Positions 15,561 to 19,775 of a stretch of DNA of 19,775 bases are shown here, piece after piece; within the stretch, counting starts at the first letter, position 1, and each line of letters begins with the position of its first letter. Source of the stretch: Collinsella sp. Lineage in GTDB: Bacteria; Actinomycetota; Coriobacteriia; Coriobacteriales; Coriobacteriaceae. Location: NCBI GenBank assembly GCA_022720335.1, contig JAIHVJ010000009.1, positions 1 through 19,775 of the forward strand. Direction: 5' to 3'. Position numbers and translations under genes: made by a program. The notes under the pieces are model-generated. The model ran no database searches, had not been told where the DNA came from, and saw only the letters and a program-made list of their open reading frames with translations.

Positions 15561-15959
15561 TTACCAGACGTAAGCGATGATCTCGCCGCCGACGTTGTGC
15601 TTGCGAGCATCGCGGTCGGTCATGACGCCATGGCTGGTGGAAATAATGGCGGTACCAAGGCCACCGCGGACGCGGGGCATGTCGGCAACGCCGGTGTACT
15701 TACGCAGGCCCGGCTTGGAAATGCGGCGGATGCCGTTGATGACCTTAGCCTTCTTGGGACCATACTTAAGCGTGATGTGCAGAGTCTTCTGGGGAACGGT
15801 GTCCTCGACATCGTAGCCCTCGATGTAGCCCTCCTCGTGCAGAACACGAGCGATCTCGACGAGCTTCTTGCTGCTCGGCATGGAGACCGTGGCCTTGTTC
15901 ACAGAGTTAGCGTTACGGATGCGCGTAAGCATATCTGCGATCGGGTCTGTAAGGTTCAT
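15561..15959 (-). CDS. rpsH: 30S ribosomal protein S8
   Basis: S8 binds 16S rRNA helix 21 and, in E. coli, represses the spc operon by binding near the rplE start. The 132-residue sequence opens MNLTDPIADMLTRIRNA and has the C-terminal RNA-binding signature GTAIISTSHGVMTDRDAR (residues 102-119). AAGGAG precedes the ATG by 7 bases. A 119-base spacer separates it from rpsN. Confidence 0.98.
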   Translation of the reverse strand: MNLTDPIADMLTRIRNANSVNKATVSMPSSKKLVEIARVLHEEGYIEGYDVEDTVPQKTLHITLKYGPKKAKVINGIRRISKPGLRKYTGVADMPRVRGGLGTAIISTSHGVMTDRDARKHNVGGEIIAYVW

Positions 15960-16078
15960 ACAGATTCTCCTTCGTTCTTGATGAACACGTGCTCTTGGTT
16001 CTTCGCCGCCCTTAACGGCAAAGCCTTTTTAGCGCGTTTTCCCTGTTCCAAACTGATGCTTGAAACGCTGGTAGTGAC
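15960..16078 (-). other. rpsN-rpsH spacer without a gene
   Basis: This 119-base gap is long for the block. It contains a weak possible stem, GCGTTT (16034-16039) with AAACGC (16063-16068) across 23 bases, and a GC-rich GCCG/CGGC pair near 16006-16017. I see no credible open reading frame and no clear promoter or terminator. Confidence 0.35.
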
Positions 16079-16264
16079 TTACCAGCTGGCCTTCTTAACG
16101 CCGGGAAGCTCGCCCTTGAGTGCAAGCTCGCGGAAGCAGACACGGCACAGGCCGAACTTGCGGTACACAGAGTGCGGACGGCCGCAGCGCTGGCAGCGCG
16201 TGTACTCACGAGTAGAGAACTTCTGCTTGCGATTGCACTTGACGATCATCGATGTCTTAGCCAC
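16079..16264 (-). CDS. rpsN: 30S ribosomal protein S14, zinc-binding type Z
   Basis: The 61-residue S14 is the short zinc form, with ligands C24 and C27 (CQRC), then C40 and C43 (CRVC); it ends GVKKASW, as is standard. It sits in the 30S head. The start codon is GTG 16264, with AGGAGG 6 bases upstream and the expected N-terminus MAKTSM. A strong RNA hairpin lies in the spacer after rplE. Confidence 0.98.
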   Translation of the reverse strand: MAKTSMIVKCNRKQKFSTREYTRCQRCGRPHSVYRKFGLCRVCFRELALKGELPGVKKASW

Positions 16265-16298
16265 TTATATCCTCCTCACATAGAGTATTGTTCGCCCC

Positions 16299-16328
16299 AA
16301 GCGCCGCCCCCTTGTGGGAACGGCGCTT
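16299..16328 (-). promoter_or_regulatory. Strong 13-bp stem-loop in the rplE-rpsN spacer
   Basis: On the minus strand, AAGCGCCGTTCCC (16328-16316), loop ACAA, and GGGGGCGGCGCTT (16311-16299) pair along 13 positions, two of them G-U wobbles. On the plus strand the same positions would be A-C mismatches, so the structure is specific to the rplE mRNA. No T run follows. It starts 15 bases after the rplE stop and ends about 35 bases before the rpsN start. Likely roles are mRNA processing or protection, or uncoupling of translation. Confidence 0.75.
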
Positions 16329-16343
16329 ATAGGGCAGGTGAAC

Positions 16344-16901
16344 CTATTTCTTGAACGGGAAACCGAAGGCGTCCAGAAGGGCCTTGGCCTCCTCATCGGT
16401 GTTGGCGGTGGTCACGAAAGTGATGTCCATACCACGCTGGTGATCGACGGAATCGAAGTCGATCTCGGGGAAGATGAGCTGCTCGGTGACGCCCATGGAG
16501 AAGTTACCACGGCCGTCGAAGCTCTTGGCGGAGATGCCGCGGAAGTCGCGGATACGGGGAATCGCGACGGAGGTCAGACGATCGAAGAACTCCCACATAC
16601 GGTCGCCACGCAGGGTAACCTTGCAGCCGATCGGCATACCAGCGCGCAGGCGGAAGGTAGCGATGGACTTGCGGGCACGGGTAATCATCGGCTGCTGGCC
16701 GGTGATGGCGCGCAGGTCGCGCACGGCACCGTCGATGGCCTTGGAATCGGTAGCGGCCTCGCCGACACCCATGTTCACGACGATCTTCTCAAACTTGGGG
16801 ATCATCATGACGTTCTCGTACTGAAACTTGTCCTGAAGCTGCTGCTTGACCTCGTTGTTGTACTTGGTCTTCAGACGCGGCACATACTTCTCTTCTGCCA
16901 T
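16344..16901 (-). CDS. rplE: 50S ribosomal protein L5
   Basis: L5 binds 5S rRNA and helps form the central protuberance. The 185-residue sequence has IPKFEKIVVNMGVGEAATDS, ITGQQPMITRARKSIATFRL and GISAKSFDGRGNFSMGV, all standard for the family. AAGGAG lies 8 bases before ATG 16901. It is the first gene of this block. In nearly all bacteria rplX (L24) and rplN precede it, but here there is a 312-base non-coding stretch and then xdhC. A promoter-like -10 box upstream suggests that the block starts its own transcript here. Confidence 0.98.
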   Translation of the reverse strand: MAEEKYVPRLKTKYNNEVKQQLQDKFQYENVMMIPKFEKIVVNMGVGEAATDSKAIDGAVRDLRAITGQQPMITRARKSIATFRLRAGMPIGCKVTLRGDRMWEFFDRLTSVAIPRIRDFRGISAKSFDGRGNFSMGVTEQLIFPEIDFDSVDHQRGMDITFVTTANTDEEAKALLDAFGFPFKK

Positions 16902-17068
16902 TGTTCACTCCTTCTTGGGGTTTTAAGCACGGGGCGTGGCCACGATGGGTTGTCCTCGTGCCTCCTGGCTGCATCCGCGCCGCTCATGGCATTTCGCGGT
17001 TTGGACTCGACACAGCAGGAGCCGACAAAACAATCGGTACTATACGCGCATCGGGAGCGTATTTCCAG
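16902..17068 (-). promoter_or_regulatory. Probable promoter and about 130-base leader of the rplE operon
   Basis: On the minus strand, TATAGT (17044-17039) matches the -10 consensus at five of six bases; TGGAAA or CTGGAA (17068-17062) is a poor -35 at 17-18 bases. Transcription would start near 17032 and give a leader of about 130 bases before the rplE ATG. In the leader, the segment CGTGC/TCGTG around 16956-16961 can pair either with CACGA (16941-16945) or with GCACG (16927-16931), so two exclusive folds are possible. No remnant of rplX is visible in any minus-strand frame here. Confidence 0.5.
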
Positions 17069-17121
17069 AAAAACCTCGTCTGCCTGCACAACTCCACAAC
17101 TCCCCCGCACAAATGGATCCC

Positions 17122-17195
17122 AAAAAGCAGTTGCGGTGAAATAGGGACTGTTGGGCGGCCTAACAGGCTTAAACAATCCGTATTTCACCGCAACT
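17122..17195 (-). terminator. Long hairpin terminator downstream of xdhC
   Basis: A perfect 15-base inverted repeat, AGTTGCGGTGAAATA (17129-17143) and TATTTCACCGCAACT (17181-17195), continues after one mismatch into an 8-bp inner stem (17145-17152 with 17172-17179). The inner stem has one G-U wobble that forms only in minus-strand RNA. The 19-base loop can fold again as GCCT/AGGC. On the minus strand the stem is followed by GC and then five T residues (17126-17122). It begins 19 bases after the xdhC stop and closes that operon. Its size is unusual for a plain terminator, so a repeated element is also possible. Confidence 0.8.
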
Positions 17196-17213
17196 TAATT
17201 GGTGGGGATGCGA

Positions 17214-18257
17214 TTAGCGCTTGCGGGGGACGAGTTTGGTGCGGCGCAGGTGGATCATCTCGGCGGCGATGGAGATGGCGATCTCCTCGGGGTCCTCGGC
17301 CTCGATGGCAACGCCGATCGGAAGGTGCAGCCCGTCGATCTGGTCCTGCGTGAAGCCCTCCTGCTCCAGGCGAGCGCGCACAAAGGCCGTCTTGCGGCGC
17401 GAACCCAGACAGCCCAGGTAGGCAGGCTTGGCACGCATGGCCTGAATCACCACGTCGATATCGGACTTGTGACCCGCCGTGGCGACGACCACCAAGTCGC
17501 GCGGACCGATGGGACACAGCTCGCTCAGGTTCTTGTAATCGACCAGGCGACGATCGTAGACACCGGGCACCCATTCGGGCGTCAACGTGCCGGGGCGGTC
17601 ATCGCAGGCCACGACGGCAAAGCCCGCCGCCGTGAGCACGCGCGCCGTCGCGGCGCCCACGTGTCCGCAGCCAAAGATGTAGGTCAGGCCCTCGGGGCAG
17701 AGCGTCTCGACGTGCGCCGCGGGAATCTCGGAGGCGGCGTTAGTGTAGGTGACGTTACTCCCCTCCTCCACCAGTGAAAGCCCGGGGCAGCCCGCAATGG
17801 TATGGCGCGATGCCTCGCCATGGTACTCGGCCACATCGCCCTCGAGCGCGCTCGCGATAAACGGTTCAAAGTCGATGACGAAGTCGCCGATGCGCCGATA
17901 GACCAAGACGTCGGCAATTTCCTGGAACAACGGTGCCTGAGTCGCATCCAGATGTAGGTAGCACAGGCAGATGGCTCCGCCGCAGATCATGCCGGTATCG
18001 GAGTTCTCGCCGCCCATGGTGTAGCGGACCAGACGCGACTGTCCCGCGCTCAGGAGTTCGCGCGCCTCGTCCAGCGCAAAGAGCTCGATCTTGCCGCCGC
18101 CGATGGTGCCCGCCTGGCTACCGTCGGCAAAGACGGCCATCCAGGCGCCCACGCCGCGCGGCGACGACCCCGCCGTGCCGGCTACGACCACGAGCTCGCA
18201 CGTCTCGCCAGCACGCAGGGCGACAAGCGCCGCATTCACAACATCGAGCTTTTCCAT
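17214..18257 (-). CDS. xdhC: XdhC/CoxI family molybdenum hydroxylase maturation protein
   Basis: XdhC-type proteins bind molybdenum cofactor and help its sulfuration and insertion into xanthine dehydrogenase-like enzymes. The 347-residue protein has the N-terminal XdhC_CoxI domain with AGSSPRGVGAWMAV (29-42), GTIGGGKIE (50-58) and DTGMICGGAICL (87-98, with C92-G-G). A C-terminal Rossmann domain follows: IFGCGHVGAATARVL (194-208), CDDRPG (218-223), LGCLGSRRKT (281-290) and HLPIGVAIEAEDPEEIAISI (311-330). AAGGCGG precedes ATG 18257, 9 bases after the yqeB stop, so the two genes form an operon. The neighbours yqeB and yqeC suggest service to a selenium-dependent molybdenum hydroxylase; the enzyme itself is not in the window. 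Confidence 0.95.
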   Translation of the reverse strand: MEKLDVVNAALVALRAGETCELVVVAGTAGSSPRGVGAWMAVFADGSQAGTIGGGKIELFALDEARELLSAGQSRLVRYTMGGENSDTGMICGGAICLCYLHLDATQAPLFQEIADVLVYRRIGDFVIDFEPFIASALEGDVAEYHGEASRHTIAGCPGLSLVEEGSNVTYTNAASEIPAAHVETLCPEGLTYIFGCGHVGAATARVLTAAGFAVVACDDRPGTLTPEWVPGVYDRRLVDYKNLSELCPIGPRDLVVVATAGHKSDIDVVIQAMRAKPAYLGCLGSRRKTAFVRARLEQEGFTQDQIDGLHLPIGVAIEAEDPEEIAISIAAEMIHLRRTKLVPRKR

Positions 18258-18266
18258 TGCCGCCTT

Positions 18267-19061
18267 CTATCCTCTAAAGATATCGGTGAGCATAGCGAGT
18301 GCCTCGAGCACGCCGCCGCCGACCGACGTCGCCTTGTCCGAAATGTAGTTGATATAGCTGGCATCGCCACGCGGATCGACATCGGCGCATTTAAAGCCCT
18401 CAGTCACCTGCACGCCGTTCGCCAAAAGCCCGCGCAGACAGCCATCGATCTGCGTGCACATGGGCGTATCGTCCGCGTAGCCAATCACGTCTCCGGCGCT
18501 CACGATGTCGCCGATTGCGCGGTCGGACCGAAACACGCCGGCGGCGGGGCTGTGGATAACGCGCTCCTTGCCATAGCCGGCGATCACGCCCGGCACGCCC
18601 GTGTTGGGCTGGGGCGAGCCCTGGGTAATGACGCGGCCCAAAAAATGCCCGCGCATGGTCTCGACCACGGCGTCGCAATCGACCGGCGCGGTAAAGCCCG
18701 GCCCCACGGCGATGACGGTAGGCGCCATGTCGCGCGTGGTGCCCAGGTTGCGCTTGGCCAAAATCGCGTCGACCACAGCCGCGGGTTTAAGCTCATCGAG
18801 CATCTTGGCCTGAGGGTCCACCACGACGGCAACATCCCCCGCTTGGGTAATCTCGAGCGCCTCTGCCGGCGTCTGCGCCAAGCGAGCGCGAATGCCCTCG
18901 ACCTGGACCTCGCCCAGGCGAATAGCCTCGCAAAAACTGATTGTGCGGCGGATGCACGTGGGAACCGCGATATCGGCCATAACGACCGACACGCCGGCGC
19001 GCACCAAGCGAGCGGCGACACCCGTGGCGATATCGCCGGCGCCGCGAACATAAACGAGCAT
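18267..19061 (-). CDS. yqeB: Selenium-dependent molybdenum hydroxylase maturation protein YqeB (EF2563 family)
   Basis: The 264-residue protein begins MLVYVRGAGDIATGVAARLV, a Rossmann-like glycine motif and the hallmark of this family. It continues with VPTCIRRTISFCEAIRLGEV, DPQAKMLDELKP, TVIAVGPGFTAPVDCDAVVE and RGHFLGRVI. The family co-occurs with labile-selenium molybdenum hydroxylases and is thought to help make the selenated cofactor; its exact reaction is not settled. GGGAGG lies about 10 bases before ATG 19061. It is the first gene of a yqeB-xdhC operon and is divergent from yqeC. Confidence 0.93.
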   Translation of the reverse strand: MLVYVRGAGDIATGVAARLVRAGVSVVMADIAVPTCIRRTISFCEAIRLGEVQVEGIRARLAQTPAEALEITQAGDVAVVVDPQAKMLDELKPAAVVDAILAKRNLGTTRDMAPTVIAVGPGFTAPVDCDAVVETMRGHFLGRVITQGSPQPNTGVPGVIAGYGKERVIHSPAAGVFRSDRAIGDIVSAGDVIGYADDTPMCTQIDGCLRGLLANGVQVTEGFKCADVDPRGDASYINYISDKATSVGGGVLEALAMLTDIFRG

Positions 19062-19163
19062 TCCCGGGGCACCTCCCTGTGCTACGGTTTGAGCAGAGCA
19101 AAAGCGGCTCGACCGCTACTCTGATGATTATTTATTATCACAGTATTATACGGCGGTGAACAG
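19062..19163. promoter_or_regulatory. Divergent yqeB/yqeC control region
   Basis: This 102-base AT-rich gap lies between the two start codons. On the minus strand it has a perfect TATAAT (near 19145-19150) for yqeB, and on the plus strand TATTAT (19144-19149) with CTGATG (19121-19126) 17 bases before it for yqeC; both -35 boxes are weak. A pseudo-palindrome TGATTATTTATTATCA (about 19125-19140) sits next to these -10 boxes and could be an operator for one regulator of both directions. Confidence 0.5.
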
Positions 19164-19775
19164 ATGGAAACGGTTAGCGGCAATCTTGCCTCGGCGCTCA
19201 GGATCGAGCCGGACATTACCGCGATTATCGGCAGCGGCGGCAAGTCGACGTTGCTCAAAACGCTGGGTCTTGAGCTCATGCGCGCTGGCGGCCGCGTGCT
19301 CCTCTGCACCACCACGCATATGCTTCCCGTTGCCGGCGTGCCATGGGACGGGTCGAATCGTCGCCTGGACGCCGTGCCTTGGAAGCCGGGCGCCTCGCAT
19401 GTCCCCGGTTGCACCTGCGAGGCCTGCGCGGGCCTTGGACGCGGAGGCATCTGCCAGGCAGGCATCTTGGACCCGGAGACAGGCAAGCTCTCCGCCCCCG
19501 CCGAGCCGCTCAACGAGCTGGCGCAGCGCTTTGACTATGTGTTGGCCGAGGCAGATGGCAGCAAGCGACTCCCGCTCAAGGCGCATGCCGCCTGGGAGCC
19601 GGTAATTCCCGCCGCCACGGCAAACGTTGTCTGGGTCGTCGGCGCCTCGGGACTGGGCAAACCCGTCGCCGAGGTTGTCCACCGCCCCGAGCTCTTTTGC
19701 GAGCGTTGCGGCTGCGAGCTCACCGACACTGCCACCCCAGAGCGCGTCGCCCAGGTGCTCAATGCCGAGCTGCGG
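19164..19775 (+). CDS. yqeC: Selenium-dependent hydroxylase accessory protein YqeC, C-terminus cut by window edge
   Basis: The frame is open from ATG 19164 to the right edge (204 codons), so the gene is partial; the family is usually near 250 aa. It has a P-loop-like IIGSGGKSTLLKTL (21-34, GSGGKST at 23-29), LLCTTTHMLPV (46-56) and EADGSKRLPLKAHAAWEPVI (129-148), all family hallmarks. It probably binds a nucleotide and acts in selenium or molybdenum cofactor maturation. Between the TTTHM block and the EADGS block lies a cysteine-rich piece (C83, C85, C88, C97) that I do not associate with the typical family. The ribosome binding site (GGCGGTGA) is weak. Confidence 0.92.
   Translation, partial: METVSGNLASALRIEPDITAIIGSGGKSTLLKTLGLELMRAGGRVLLCTTTHMLPVAGVPWDGSNRRLDAVPWKPGASHVPGCTCEACAGLGRGGICQAGILDPETGKLSAPAEPLNELAQRFDYVLAEADGSKRLPLKAHAAWEPVIPAATANVVWVVGASGLGKPVAEVVHRPELFCERCGCELTDTATPERVAQVLNAELR

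Noticed and set aside
14970..16283. A 437-codon open frame on the plus strand opposite rplF, rpsH and rpsN
   Set aside because: It spans three genuine ribosomal genes and their spacers without a domain or a ribosome binding site.
17088..17104. Direct repeat CACAACTC twice in the spacer before rplE
   Set aside because: It is only two copies of eight bases and is not linked to any feature; chance or minor slippage explains it.
16314..17144. A plus-strand frame covering rplE and the spacer before xdhC
   Set aside because: It is antisense to rplE, and the spacer part has no recognisable protein similarity. I also looked for an rplX remnant in the minus-strand frames of the spacer and found none.
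1..19775. tRNA, rRNA, CRISPR array, insertion sequence, phage or toxin-antitoxin genes
   Set aside because: None was recognised on either strand. All long stretches are explained by the listed genes, and the only gene-free stretch over 300 bases is 16902-17213.

Overview
The window is chromosomal DNA from a high-GC Gram-positive bacterium. The ribosomal protein sequences, a zinc-type S14, a class A penicillin-binding protein with a low-complexity tail, and a selenium/molybdenum hydroxylase maturation module together point to the Coriobacteriia, most like a Collinsella-type gut actinobacterium. That placement is my inference from recognising the proteins; no search was run.

Layout from left to right. 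(1) Positions 1-1932, minus strand: the start and most of a U32-peptidase-family protein that runs off the left edge. (2) Positions 2095-4293, plus strand: a class A PBP (glycosyltransferase plus transpeptidase) closed by a strong terminator. This faces the terminator of argR, the minus-strand arginine repressor (4488-4925). (3) Minus strand: a GT2-like glycosyltransferase (5058-6098) and truA (6260-7084). (4) Minus strand, 7177-16901: an 18-gene ribosomal protein block transcribed leftward in the order rplE-rpsN-rpsH-rplF-rplR-rpsE-rpmD-rplO-secY-adk-map-infA-rpmJ-rpsM-rpsK-rpsD-rpoA-rplQ, ending in a textbook terminator just before truA. (5) Positions 16902-17213: a 312-base spacer with no gene. 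It holds the xdhC terminator hairpin and a likely promoter and leader for rplE. (6) Positions 17214-19775: xdhC and yqeB on the minus strand, and a divergent, right-truncated yqeC on the plus strand. These look like maturation genes of the selenium-dependent molybdenum hydroxylase system.

The ribosomal block supplies the 30S and 50S proteins, the SecY translocon, adenylate kinase, methionine aminopeptidase, IF-1 and the RNA polymerase alpha subunit. Its gene order is the usual spc plus alpha order, but it starts at rplE. The genes that normally come before rplE (rplX, rplN, rpsQ and the S10 group) are absent, and a terminator followed by xdhC stands in their place. This split is the most notable structural feature of the window.

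Other points of interest are the stable stem-loops in several spacers of the ribosomal block, paired palindromes upstream of argR, a cysteine-rich insert in YqeC, and several non-ATG starts in essential genes. I found no CRISPR array, tRNA, rRNA, insertion sequence or phage gene. I do not see an obviously new multi-gene system; the candidates worth checking are regulatory RNA structures and a rearrangement breakpoint.
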